Origin: Acanthornis magna
Taxonomy: Eukaryota > Chordata > Aves > Passeriformes > Acanthizidae
Reading direction: 5' to 3'
DNA length: 64,000 nt
Assembly (NCBI GenBank): GCA_036785705.1
Contig: JAWUZG010000337.1
Span: forward strand, 1 to 64,000
Part shown: piece after piece, positions 1-10,122 of the stretch
Position numbering within the stretch: position 1 is the first letter of the stretch
How the letters are laid out: the number at the start of each line of letters is the position of its first letter
Translations under genes and position numbers: made by a program
The notes under the pieces: generated by a model
Databases searched by the model: none
What the model was told of the DNA's origin: nothing
Seen by the model: the letters and a program-made list of their open reading frames with translations, nothing else

Positions 1-442
1 GAAGTGCCCTCAGTTCACCCTCTAAGAAACATGGAAAACAACTCAAGTCAATTTCAGAATTGCCCTGAGCAGAGCTGCTGTTTCAGTACTTGAAATTGCC
101 ATTGAAAAGATTTGCAAGAACCACCATTTTATTATGCAAATATGTGAAATACAGCAGCAGCTTCATCTTATTCTCACCGGCGTCATTGGAAGTTTTGCTG
201 TTTGCTGAAACCCGAAACAGATCAAACACGAGACGCTTCATAGGCCAAGCTCACTGACCTTCATGCAAATAGCACTCGATTACTTCAACGTACCATTGCA
301 ACATACAGGAAAATGGAAGTGTCTGCGCAGGAAAATGGAAGTCTTGTTCTTCACAGGGGCACAAAACCTTTCCAGCACAGAAAGTCTGGGAGTAATCCAT
401 CACACCTCAGCATACCACTGCTGGCCAAAGAGCTACACCATG
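1..442. other. Unique-looking DNA, nothing recognised
   Basis: AT-leaning sequence with only short chance ORFs. I see no repeat family, RNA gene or exon-like structure before the dispersed repeat at 443. Confidence 0.5.
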
Positions 443-536
443 CTTGTGTTCATGATACTCTCAGGGCTCAAAGTCCCAGAGAACTCTCCACCTTACAGAC
501 ACACAAGGAAAGCCCACTGAAAGTACAGTCCTCCTG
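443..536 (+). repeat. 94-bp dispersed repeat, copy 1
   Basis: This 94-bp segment recurs in reverse orientation at 14940-15033 with about 87% identity by hand alignment (12 mismatches, no gaps). Both copies leave the same frame open, encoding a peptide containing VHDTLRAQ and KESPL, but homology stops abruptly on both sides, so I read it as a fragment of an interspersed repeat rather than an exon. The family is not recognised. Confidence 0.65.
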
Positions 537-2800
537 ACAGCTCACTGAAACCAGTGACTCTCGACAGCTAGGAGTTCACAGCATCAGGCCGGCCAATTCT
601 GTCCACAGACACGTTTAGTTTTAATGAATCCAGAACAAAGTAGCATTTCTATCGTCTTTGGCTCTACTAAGATGTTTTATGTAACAGCAAGAATGAATTT
701 CCTTAGACAATGATAAGTAATGGTGGCGATAATGTACATTTTGCTGCTATCTTCTGTCAAAGTAATGCTAGTCAAATACCTCATCAACTCTTACTGTGAA
801 AACACACTGCCGGAATGGTAGAGCCATTTTGAATCTCTACAAGACACTTCAACCATGTGTCTTGCTCAATCTATCTGCGGCTCCTTTCCTTCGGCAGAAC
901 TTTTTGGCACCATTAGCCCACATTGCTGAACTGAATTCAGTACAAAAGCAGTGAAGACAGGAAAGGATCCCTTTCAATTTGAATAGTGATAAAAAAGCAA
1001 ATCAAATAAAAGCATTTTACAGCAGCAGCAAGATTTTATATGTCGCTAGCAAACCATACAAAAAATGCATATTTACAGGGGTTTTAAAAAAATTTCAGAG
1101 AGTTACAGAGAAAAAGTATAGTTGATTAAAATGCAGATCTAAATCTAAACCACACAGTATCTTGAAAGGCGACATGCAAAAGAACAAGAGGAAGTAAAAA
1201 AAGAAAGAAAACTAAAGGAAGTCAGAAATAAGACACAACCTCTCCTCCTTTTCATCTTCCTACAGTATCTTAGAAGTACCCGATGGTGTCTTAAAAGTCA
1301 TGGAAGTAGAAGACTGTGCCAAGAACAAGTGTGGAAAACTGTGGAAAACTGTGCTCTCCAAACATAAAAATCAGGTTTGTTTTTATGACAATTGAAGCTG
1401 CATGCAGTGCATAAGGTAAGTGTATGTTTTGTATATTCAAAAAACAACTTAAAAATATTTCCCAGCTGAAGGAACTACTAGTTCTTTGTTTTCAGTTACT
1501 TGTCTAAACATGGTGTACATTAGAAGACTGCAGACATGTCGTTCATGGCATAGTTACCAACTGCAAATGAAGCAAGCATTTTGTGTGCTTCAAAAAGGAA
1601 AATATTTTAGAGTGCATTTGTTACTAGTTTAAAAGCTTAGAATATGCGTCAAATATGCAAGCTGGGGACTGAATGGATTATTTGCTGGAATTAGGCCAAA
1701 TGACATGAGCTTTCAAAGAGAAAAAGTATTCTATTCTCCCACATGACAATTCTCAAGTAGACTCATAACCCTTAAGCACAATATGCAACAGGGATACAAC
1801 AGAAAAGCTTAAGCAACACTGTTGACCTCAAAAGGCTTCACCTGCTTCACACAAATACAGGAGATGAATTACCAGTTTTAGATAAACATAGCTATTTGGA
1901 GCTTTCCGTGAAAAATTTAAATGACAGTCATGACAGTCAAATTCTGAGCAAACGTGAGCTAAGTACCTGAAGTATCTCAAGCACTACTTCTATTTTATGC
2001 AAAAAATGCCACTTGGCCTCTGTTTATCGCATCGACTCCATCCCAAAGCTTGCTCTGCCTCAGATTCCTTCTCAGGGATACCAACTCAGGCTGTGAAATG
2101 GCATTAAAATGATGACTGAAAGAGTGATCCATTTGAAGAATGGAAGAATGGTTAATTTTCTTTTACTTTCAACTGCTTCTTTTTGGTTTGCCCTTTTTAA
2201 TCTTTTCAGTTCTTTCTATCTTTACCATGGCAGCACTGCAGCAAGCATTCCATTCTAAGCTGTCCATGTTGCCAACTTCCTGACTACCTTCAGAAAACTT
2301 CCCACCAGTTTCTTATCGAGATCACACAGAGTAGACTGCAGTAAGACTGCAAAAATCTTCTCATCTAAGCCACTCTCCTGCCAGAGCAGGAGCACGTCTA
2401 TTGACCCCCTCTGAACTAGGCAACTTACATCAATCTTGAGGGAGTCTCACATTCAGCAGCTAAGCAATGACAGCTGGAAATGACAGATGGAAATGACAAA
2501 AACTACATGGAAATTCTCTTTGGACTCCAGTGTACATAAATAAAGGAGGTTGAATTCACCTTGCTGGCAAGGTTTTAAAACACACTTTAACTTTAGTTCT
2601 CGAGCTAAACCATCCTAGCCTTTGTTGTGTATGTCTGCGTAGACAGCCGCAGAGTTTCCAGCACAGCAGAAGGAATGACATTTAACCCACGTTACCATCA
2701 CCAGAAGCTAAGCTGCAGTTACCGCACACTGTCAGCAACACATTGTACAGGGTGGCCTTTTAAACTCTGAGTAACATTTCAGACAGACTTCTTTTGTGGG
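537..2800. other. AT-rich intergenic DNA, nothing recognised
   Basis: About 2.3 kb with no long ORF, no clear transposon end and no structured RNA that I can support. A short direct duplication (gtggaaaact twice, near 1330) is the only local pattern. Confidence 0.45.
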
Positions 2801-3000
2801 GGAGAGAGAGACAGAGGGAGCGAGCAAGAAAGAGAGAGAGAGAGAAGCACTTTGCCCCAGCGTCAGGCTTGCAGAACTTGAGCAGCTGGAGCTGCCAGAG
2901 GAGGTAGCATGCGTGGAGAATGTACTCTCCGAGTAGCCCCTTCTGTTGGCAGCCTTGCCACGCTGCAAAGAGCCGTTCGCTCAGCCCTCCGATTCTTTGC
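2801..3000 (+). repeat. Diverged copy of the 19-20 kb inverted-repeat unit
   Basis: A GA-rich stretch is followed by a segment collinear with 20060-20250: the shared landmarks are the GA run, a central block with tagcrtgcgtggagaatgt, then ttctgtt and a C-rich end. It has the same orientation as the right arm at 19972-20217 but is clearly more diverged. It also keeps the short palindrome GGAGAA-nnnn-TTCTCC in the altered form ggagaatgtactctcc. The unit is therefore a multicopy family, possibly an LTR fragment. The ORF on the opposite strand is probably incidental. Confidence 0.6.
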
Positions 3001-4354
3001 CCCTTGAATGGTTATGCTCCTTGGCAACTGGCGTTTGTAAGTGCCTGAAACGATGCAGAATTTGCGCTAGTAATGGATACCAAATGAGTCCCACTGGCTG
3101 GTAGACTAGGGCACCCAAAGCAGAGAGGGGGGAATGAGCGTACCAGAAGAGAATACAATCTGCTTTTTTAGATTCTTAAGCAACAGTGAAGCCAGCAACA
3201 GGGCCAACAGCTTAGAAATCAAAATGAACACAAGTCCTCCTAGGGGGAATTCTTGCAAAAGGCAAAGACTGCCTTTTGTCTTCAAAGGCCTGCAACACGT
3301 AGCTTTGGAAAATCAACTCTTTTCCAAATGTAACTGCAGGTGTGAGCCACCAATATTAGAATTAACCTTATAACCTTGAGTGGGGATGCATCCTCAGGAT
3401 GCACACTTCAGACTCATTTGATAAGAAAAGAGACATTGATGAGTGGCTTCAGTGAAAAAAATCCTACATGTACTCTGAATAGAATTAGGATCCAAAAGAG
3501 CAAGTCTTACAGGCAAGCATGAGATATTGCCTGTGATGAGATCCCAGGTTCCAACAGGTTCACTTTCCGTACTAAATGCTCCATCCAAATACTGGCACAT
3601 TAGTCAGAGGAGAAAAGCAATCTTTCTTAATGGTCCTTTGGGAAGACAGGCCTTGCAGGGAATGTGGTGCTTTCTGCTAGATTGTCTACATTCCAAGGAA
3701 GGGCATTCAATCCTGAAACGACCTATGGAAGATGAAGTCCTGGTGACTTATAGAGCAGTGCATGGCAGTCTCTGAAAGGAAGCCATCCAAGCCCTTTAAA
3801 TCCCACCATACGAGTTGTGAGTTGGGATGCCAGATTTGACCAAATCACAGCAAAATGCTGATCACCAAAAGAGGCCACTAGGTCAGAAACAAGCAGTAGG
3901 AAAGAGGAAAGCACTCAAGAGCATCAACCCTGTTAAGTGGTATAAGAAACGCTAGAATTCTTATCGACTTTAGCAGAAATTTGCAGTGAGTCTATGAAAA
4001 TGACAAATGAGGCAAAAGAAAAGGGGAGTGATGACTAGTCCAAGATAGTGTTTTCTAACAGGGATTTTCAAAAGAGAAAGAGTATATCATCCTTTGATCA
4101 GAAGCAAGGTATGAAAATGACAGCAAAGAAACAGCATCAAATACTAGAAAGACTCTGGGCAGCATACTTCTAGCTAGAAATGCCACTGATACATTGAGAA
4201 AACTGACACCAAGGCAGCAACATTGTGCTCAACCCCAGAAATGTCCACTGCTTCACTGCCTGGCATCCCATTAATAGGCACATAGCAGCTCTGTAGCATT
4301 TCTACTTCTCATCTTCCTGGCAAACCACTAGTTTCTTCAGTGCCAAGATTTTAG
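3001..4354. other. Intergenic DNA, nothing recognised
   Basis: Several ORFs under 85 codons occur on both strands and overlap each other. None shows a domain, signal or splice context. No repeat family was identified. Confidence 0.4.
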
Positions 4355-4360
4355 GTAGAT

Positions 4361-4781
4361 TGTCACTTCTCGAGACTGACAACGACACACACGCTTCTTG
4401 TAATCCAAAGCCAGAAGAAGTTTTTTATTATTCTCTGCTGCTGCTGCTCTTACACCTTTTCATAATTACTGTGGCACATGAAGATTGGCGGCTAGCAAAC
4501 AATGACAAGGCTGTCTAACAAACAATGGCAATTCAAGCAGTAATACAATGAGCTATACAAGCAAAAGTAGAGTTGGTTACAAATTCTGGGCAAGTTCCTT
4601 CTTGTACACACTTCATGCTCCATAACAAGAACATCTCTTTGTGTCCAGAGCGTTTTCTTTCACTGATTATCTTCTTGGCTTTTGCTCTGGCTTTCACTGG
4701 GGCTGCAAAATCTCACGGGTAAATTCTGACTGCATTTAGGTCCAACTCTGTGAGGCCTCAGACCAGCTGTCGGCCTCATCA
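4361..4781 (-). mobile_element. Solo LTR of a class II-type endogenous retrovirus
   Basis: A 421-bp element reading TG...CA on the minus strand, flanked by a perfect 6-bp target duplication GTAGAT (4355-4360 and 4782-4787). A 6-bp duplication is the size made by ERVK/alpha- and betaretrovirus-like integrases. On the minus strand an AATAAT/AATAAA polyadenylation region (plus 4424-4437) precedes an R-U5 segment ending in GTGACA, which resembles the 3' ends of the LTRs at 4936-5248 and 7964-8022. A CAG triplet run lies just before the polyadenylation signal. No internal retroviral sequence adjoins it, so it is a solo LTR left by recombination. Confidence 0.85.
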
Positions 4782-4935
4782 GTAGATGATCTTAGAGATA
4801 TAAATATATGCCCTTCAAGTGAAATGTCTTCTGGAGAGAAATTCTTGTCTGAGATGTTCAAGTCATTCCATTTGCAAGACAGACCAACTAAAAAGAAAAG
4901 CAGGCTAGAGAGATGTGTACTTGCTATTCCGAAAC

Positions 4936-5248
4936 TGTCGTTATTGAGACGGACATGGCACGTAAAAAAACTCACCACAACAGCTTCTGGTCAAAGAAAG
5001 GAACTACTCTTTATTTTACAAGGCCTCTTTTCTACTTTTTCTAACATTTATGTCTCCTATCCATTGGCTCCCAATTCACCACCCCACAATGTCATTGGCT
5101 ACCTAGAGTTAGCGTAACATCTTGCAATAACACCAGCTGCCAGTCTCTTCTTATCGCTACTTGTGGTTCTTGCTTGTTTTGAGCTAGAATTGATGCCTGT
5201 GAACCGAGGCAAGCTAACAGTTCCCACTGCAAGTTAGTTCTCACTACT
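4936..5248 (-). mobile_element. Second class II-type solo LTR
   Basis: About 313 bp on the minus strand. Read 5' to 3' it has two CCAAT boxes (plus 5097 and 5061 areas), a TATA-like ACATAAAT, an AATAAA signal (plus 5009-5015 area) and a U5 that ends in ACGACA. Its U5 shares a 25-bp identical block (4975-4999) with the provirus relic at 7964-7988. The flanks carry GAAAC (4931-4935 and 5249-5253), or CGAAAC/TGAAAC if 6 bp, a difference expected from CpG decay. The outer terminal base is mutated (AG for TG). The size and layout resemble short alpharetrovirus-like LTRs. Confidence 0.75.
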
Positions 5249-6944
5249 GAAACACCTGTCTGAAAATAAACTAGCAGAAAATCAGCATAAATGAGACCTC
5301 AGGCAAACAACCCTTGGAAGAGAATAATGATGTGATAAATAAAAATAACCCCACATTTCCAGGCTATCGAGGTACTTCAAATGTGAGAAAGGGATTGAGA
5401 GCCGACACTGAACTAATGGGGAAAGATTGAAAGAATCCCAGGAAAAACATGACCAAAAATTCTGAAAGATATGGGCAACTGACCGCCTTAAATCTACAGG
5501 AAATCAATGACTAGTGATTTAGATAGATGATTGAAATAATTTACAGATACACTTTCTTGCACCTTTCTCACGTGCCAACATCACAGGGGGAATTGTGACC
5601 ATGGAATCAAGACTATTTGGATTCTATTTTTAGCTTTAGGAGAGGTGTACAGCAGCTGAAGTACCTCATACTGATGTGATAGCCAGGAACACAGATTTGA
5701 CACATTTCATTCAAATCCAATGCCCAAGAGTAATACTAAGAGGATAGGATTGGTCTTCTTCATGACGCTCTTCTGCTTTTACAGCCTGCTCTGATCCTTT
5801 TCATGAGCTTCTTTCTAAGAAGGAGGAAGCCAAATTCAATTTCCCTCCCTGTTGGGGGAGGTTGAACATTCTGTTTGTTGAGTCTAAAAATGGAACTGAA
5901 ACTAGCAAGAATTACTGTCTTTTAAGTTTCCAGTCCTTGAAGACCATCTCCGTTTGATAAAAGCCTACATGCAATTGACTAAAGAATATTCTCTTTCCCC
6001 CAAGACCACATGCACGCAATTTCATCCAACCTTCTGTAATAAACACCAGTCACGCAAAACAGTCACAAATAGCAGGAAGAATTATCTCACCATTTAGGGA
6101 ACCAACCTTCTCACCCTCTTTTGGAGTGGGCATAATCAGCTAGCTGAAGTCACAAACTTGAGAACATCAATCTCTTACTATTGAGAAGCTGCTGACACAC
6201 CAACCAGCTAAGCTCTCAGACTTTTCCCTTTACATTCATTACTCAAGCTTAGTAGCTGAAAACTTGCTGGGTCAATCCAAGACTAACACTAGCCTAGTCA
6301 GAGGTCTATGAAAAGTCCAAAAAGAATTAGACTTCTTCTTAGACAATGAGAAATGGAACTGGAACTACCAATCTGCTTACTTGCAGCATATCTCTAAAAC
6401 TTATTCCTTTCTATTCATAACCAATGTATAGCCACCAGCACAACCAGGAAAACACAAAAGCTACTGATGTCAGCAAGGGAAGGACTATAAAGAACTATTC
6501 TCATGAAGCATCAAATAGACACTAACTCTATCATTAAAATGATGGCTAGTATTTAGTTTCGTTTTAGTTTAGTATCACCACCTGGAAATTTAGTATGAAA
6601 TCACATTCATAAATACTCTTTGAATATATAGATGAATTCACATCTGCTTTAAAGCATATCTGCCTGGAAAAACACAGATGTTTCCATTTTTTGTGCATCT
6701 TAGTGAGACTCTTCTCCAACAGAGAGGACACCTAAGAGTTACATTCCCATTCCCTATGCACCTTGTGGAATAGAATGATTCTTGTCTGAAAGCACTGTAA
6801 TGCAGTAATAGAAGTAAGATTACCTAAGATTCTGCAATGGAGGTAGTCAGAAACATTTTGGGAAGACTTCTGTCTTCTGTCAACTGAAACTCTTTTTTGC
6901 CAAAATCTATCTTTTCCGCCTCTCCCTTTGCCTCTCATGCCCAG
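5249..6944. other. Intergenic DNA, nothing recognised
   Basis: About 1.7 kb of AT-rich sequence with no ORF of note, no microsatellite and no repeat that I recognise. Confidence 0.4.
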
Positions 6945-7152
6945 AAACAAAAACCAAAAACACCACAAACAAACAAAAAAACACCCCAAAACCAAAAAAA
7001 ACCCCAAAATTAAAAAAAAAAACCCACAAAAACAAAACAAAAAAAAAAAAAAAAAAAAAAACCCCAACAAAAAGCACCCAAAACCAAACAAAAAACCAAA
7101 CAAAACAAACCACAAACAAAAAACCAAAAAAAAACCCCCCAAAACCACCAAA
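6945..7152. repeat. A/C-only low-complexity tract
   Basis: About 208 bp in which the plus strand is almost entirely A and C, with a run of over 20 A near 7039-7060 and many AAACA and ACCCC words. The long ORFs across it on both strands (poly-Lys/Asn/Pro and poly-Phe) are artefacts of composition. Similar tracts occur at 41942-42058 and, in T/G form, at 43448-43565. Confidence 0.9.
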
Positions 7153-7310
7153 GTTCTAAAAATAGCATTCTGGGTCACAAGCATAAAGAAAAGACAAGTG
7201 TTTCGTAATTGGAACTTATTTAAAACAGTATGTCAGTTGAAGGAGCTAAACCACGAGGAGGAAAAACCACTTTGATTTTTCCCCCTTTCATACAAATGCC
7301 CCAACCTACT

Positions 7311-7345
<35 letters not shown>

Positions 7346-7963
7346 TTTTCCTGCCTATTTTATCATCTTCCTATGTTTCTCCCAATCTTCAACTTTGTCT
7401 TTTTTCCTTACCCATAAGAAATTTCTGATCAGTTGTTTTCCCTCATTCATTACAAGGGAAACCAATGTCAAAAGGATGAATTTTTCTGTCAAACAAAATT
7501 CTTACTTTCTCAGCAGCCCATAGGAAGTCTAGACTCATTTCCATGGAGACAACGTGGTGACTTGAGTACATAATTGATGCTCGCTCCAACCATCTTTCAT
7601 TCTGCATATGAAAAGAGCAAGAAAGGTCTTCAGTCTCCCCCATATACTTCCCTTCTGGCTTCTTGGGCCATGAATTGGCACTTACTACAAAGCTGGGCAA
7701 TGCCCTGCAATACATTCAGGGACATCCAGACACAAAGGTAATGCAAAGAAATGCAGATGATGCTCTGCAGCACAAACTCGTTGGTAGTAACTTGCTGAGG
7801 GGCTGGCTCTATCACAAGTTACCAAATGTACAGCAATGACTTTCAATACCTGCTTACAGGCTTTTGGAACCCTCAACCAAGTCATCTCAGATGAGCCATT
7901 TCATAGCCAATCTGATGCAAAAAAGAATTGATGAAAAGCTTATGCAGTTCAAATCTCCCAAAC
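7153..7963. other. Intergenic DNA with a (CT)n microsatellite
   Basis: Contains a (TC)n run at about 7311-7346. The rest, up to the R-U5 block at 7964, should include the U3 of the upstream LTR if the provirus end is intact. I could not match 7860-7963 to either neighbouring LTR, so the left edge of that LTR is unresolved. Confidence 0.45.
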
Positions 7964-8022
7964 TTTCTTTGACCAGAAGCTGTTGTGGTTTTTTACGTGT
8001 CACCTCCGTCTCAACAATGACA
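7964..8022 (+). mobile_element. R-U5 end of a 5' LTR (class II-like ERV)
   Basis: The first 25 bp are identical to the U5 of the minus-strand LTR at 4936-5248, and similarity continues through a T run, ACGTG, a TCCGTCTCAA block and a terminal TGACA. The terminal CA at 8021-8022 is followed after 2 nt by a primer-binding-site-like sequence, which fixes this as the end of a 5' LTR joined to internal provirus DNA rather than a solo LTR. Sequence upstream of 7964 does not align with the sibling LTR, so U3 is either truncated or of another subtype. Confidence 0.75.
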
Positions 8023-8024
8023 TC

Positions 8025-8042
8025 CGGTGACCCCGAAGTGAT
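8025..8042 (+). promoter_or_regulatory. Primer-binding site, tRNA-Trp type
   Basis: CGGTGACCCCGAAGTGAT matches 16 of 18 bases of the sequence complementary to the 3' end of tRNA-Trp, the primer used by avian alpharetroviruses. The two differences are T to C at the first base and C to A at base 13. It lies 2 nt after the LTR end, the expected position. Confidence 0.75.
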
Positions 8043-8226
8043 ACAACAGCTTCGGGTAATGATCGGTGAATCGTCAGCTGCAGTGGACGGCATAGCACAA
8101 AGAGCGGTGGATGACGCACTGCGGAGATGGAGCCCAGGGAAGCGTGAGAGGGGAGGATTCTGCTCAGGTCCCAACCAGATTTTTAGACACCTGGAATGCA
8201 GGCGAGCCGCTGGGGACACCCCAGAT

Positions 8227-8574
8227 ATGGGGTATCATTTGTCTAGCCAGGAAAAGACTGTGCTGTTTGCATGGAGGGCCTTGTTGAGGACCCTGCTGTT
8301 GTGGCATAGGAGCCTGGGCTTAGAGGTTGGCTCTGGAAATGCCTTTGCTGTGATGATCTGGAAGCGAGTGGGACAACTTATCTTTGACTCTGCTTCCCGG
8401 GGCTATGAAACTGCCAAATCTTTGACGAATAATTGGAGGGTGGTGCAGGACGCCTTAAAAAGAAGTAGAAGAAAGCGGGAAGAGAAAGGATATGCAGACT
8501 GCTTCTTTTGTCAAGTTGTGGGAGGCAGCTACAGAAAAGGGGATGAAATAACCGAAAAATTACTAATGACGTAG
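8227..8574 (+). pseudogene. gag: Gag matrix (MA) domain, betaretrovirus-like relic
   Basis: The open frame starts Met-Gly (MGYHLSS), a typical N-myristoylation start for retroviral Gag, 184 nt after the primer site, and runs 115 codons to TAG. The frame is also open upstream through the LTR, but those codons are leader. Residues 1-85 show the compact helical pattern of beta/alpha-type matrix: SSQEK near the N terminus, then AFAVMIWKRVGQLIFD, a GYETAKSL helix and NNWRVVQDAL, followed by a basic stretch (KRSRRKREEK). Such domains target Gag to the plasma membrane. Capsid, nucleocapsid and all downstream genes of this element are absent. Family assignment rests on pattern, not a database hit. 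Confidence 0.65.
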
Positions 8575-9200
8575 CGCTCAGTTCAGGACTCATGTCTGCA
8601 GTTACCACCCCAACAGCCGACTCCCCCACCGCGGCTGCTTCGCCTTTGGCTTGTCCTCCCCCCGCTTGAAAGCTGCGCTCTTCCCCTGGAGGTATCCCGA
8701 AGAGTCGGTGCAGTTTCAAAGTATTGCAACACATTCTCCATATTGGAGTGCCTTTTATTATTCCTTACGGAACTTGATTTCCTAATGAGAGAAGCCTTGA
8801 TGTTAATATCTCTCCTCCCAGGGGCTACTCGGTGGCTCAGAGCCCAGATCTCCAGTCCCACATGCCCGACTCCCCTGGCCGCCAGCTCGTCCTGCTGTGC
8901 TCGGTGCTTCTCACCCCTCGGTCGGAAAGCTGACCCAGCTGCCACCAACTGGCAGAGCAGCTCTGACCGTGCAGTGTGTCCAGTGACCCTGTGTAAGAAT
9001 CGGTCAAAGAATCGAGTTCTGTCTCAACATTTCTCATCAGAAACCACAGGTGCAGGACTTAGGCAAAGAATGCTGTGCCTGCTAAAGTTGGTACGGAAGG
9101 AAGGCTTTCCACCTGTCCCCAAGTCCCTACCATTGTAAAAGATCCATAGAGCACGAGACCACAGACTCTCTGCCTCCAAAGCCGACCGCGCCTCAGACAC
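8575..9200 (+). pseudogene. Degenerate Gag linker remnant, proline-rich
   Basis: Just after the matrix stop, shifted frames encode Pro/Thr/Ser/Ala-rich sequence (for example TPTADSPTAAASP), the composition of the linker between matrix and capsid in class II retroviruses. Beyond about 8700 the reading is broken and I recognise no capsid. Overlapping ORFs of 66 to 152 codons occur on both strands and cannot be told apart as coding. The class II provirus appears to end near here, where the LTR of the next element begins. Confidence 0.35.
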
Positions 9201-9229
9201 TCCTCTCTTGGCATGTGTGGCCTGCCAGG

Positions 9230-9658
9230 TAGAGTTTGGCATATCTCCACAAGAATTAAGGGGGAGCAAAGGCAGGTCACAAGGGGGGACCAGGTGTATG
9301 GACTAACATAAAAGACAGCTCTGGAACAACTGAACTCTGAAGATCTTCGCCACCGTGAAATCACATCGACCGAAGACAGAGGCAGAGGAACGCCTTCTGG
9401 ACTGGGACCCCCAGAGATGCTGGACCTCTGTGGACCTTTTCCTTTTTCCTCCCTTTCCTTCCTATCTTTTCCTTTATTTTCTCTCTCTCTTTCTATCGCA
9501 AGCTGCTTTACGGGCACAATAGATAGAGTTTCTCTTTGGATTGAAATTTAACTCCCTTGACTTGTTGAATTACTTTTGCTATCCTATCTTTGGTTTTGCA
9601 CTCTGAGATCATGGCTGAAATGAACCATCACGCATCCGCTTATGAGCGGGCCGTGACA
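9230..9658 (+). mobile_element. 5' LTR of the second endogenous retrovirus
   Basis: The right edge is set by the primer site: ...GTGACA ends at 9658, six bases before TGG at 9665. Inside are a TATA-like CATAAAAG (9307-9314), a pyrimidine-rich stretch (9430-9495), and AATAGA (9518-9523), which sits where a polyadenylation AATAAA is expected and looks like a mutated one. The left edge is not fixed: no TG start with a target duplication was found, so 9230 is approximate. The ORF starting at 9590 crosses U5 and the leader and is not a gene. Confidence 0.6.
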
Positions 9659-9664
9659 TTAAAT

Positions 9665-9682
9665 TGGCATCACGGACAGGAT
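9665..9682 (+). promoter_or_regulatory. Candidate degraded primer-binding site (tRNA-Ser-like)
   Basis: TGGCATCACGGACAGGAT starts with the obligatory TGG and matches 14 of 18 bases of the complement of a vertebrate tRNA-Ser 3' end, as I recall that tRNA. All mismatches fall between bases 5 and 10. The position just after a U5-like segment supports it; primer identity is tentative. Confidence 0.45.
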
Positions 9683-9837
9683 CCTGATAGAACCAGAGGG
9701 GTAAAAGCCCTCCAAACTCCTTTTTTGAGGACTCTATTGGGACTCTGGCTATTGGAATGTAAAATGAAAAAAAAAAAAAGGGAGTTGAATTTTTTTGTTA
9801 GCTACTTGAGGAAGAGTACAAGTGGCCGTTGGCAAGT

Positions 9838-10090
9838 GCCTAACTTTCTCAAGTAATTTTGTGTTGGTTCTTTTTTCTTGTTGTTTCTGAGGTTGTTTTT
9901 GAGGCCTGACTTTCTCAAGTGGAGATTGTTTTTGGGGCCTAACTTTCTCAACTGAATTTGGGTTGCTTGTTGTTGTTTCTGAAGTTGTTTTTGAGGCCTG
10001 TCTTTCTCAAGTGAAGATTGGTTTTGGGGCCTAATTTTCTGAAGTGAATTTGAGGTACTTGTTGTTGTTGTTTCTGAGACTGTTTTTGGA
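9838..10090 (+). repeat. Alternating higher-order repeat in the ERV leader
   Basis: Two related units alternate five times: a long unit (9838-9903, 9937-9995, 10029-10090) and a 33-bp short unit (9904-9936, 9996-10028). All begin GCCTRAYTTTCT or a close variant; the long ones add a TTGTTGTTTCTGA block. The array lies between the primer site and the gag start, where packaging signals usually sit. Confidence 0.8.
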
Positions 10091-10122
10091 GAATGTTTTG
10101 TTTCTGAGTCAGCATAGGGAAA

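Noticed and set aside
6732..7275. Phe/Gly-rich (minus) and Lys/Asn-rich (plus) ORFs
   Set aside because: Both are translations of the A/C low-complexity tract.
9590..9856. 88-codon ORF starting MVLHSEIMAEMNHH
   Set aside because: It crosses U5, the primer site and the leader of the ERV, so it is not a gag start.
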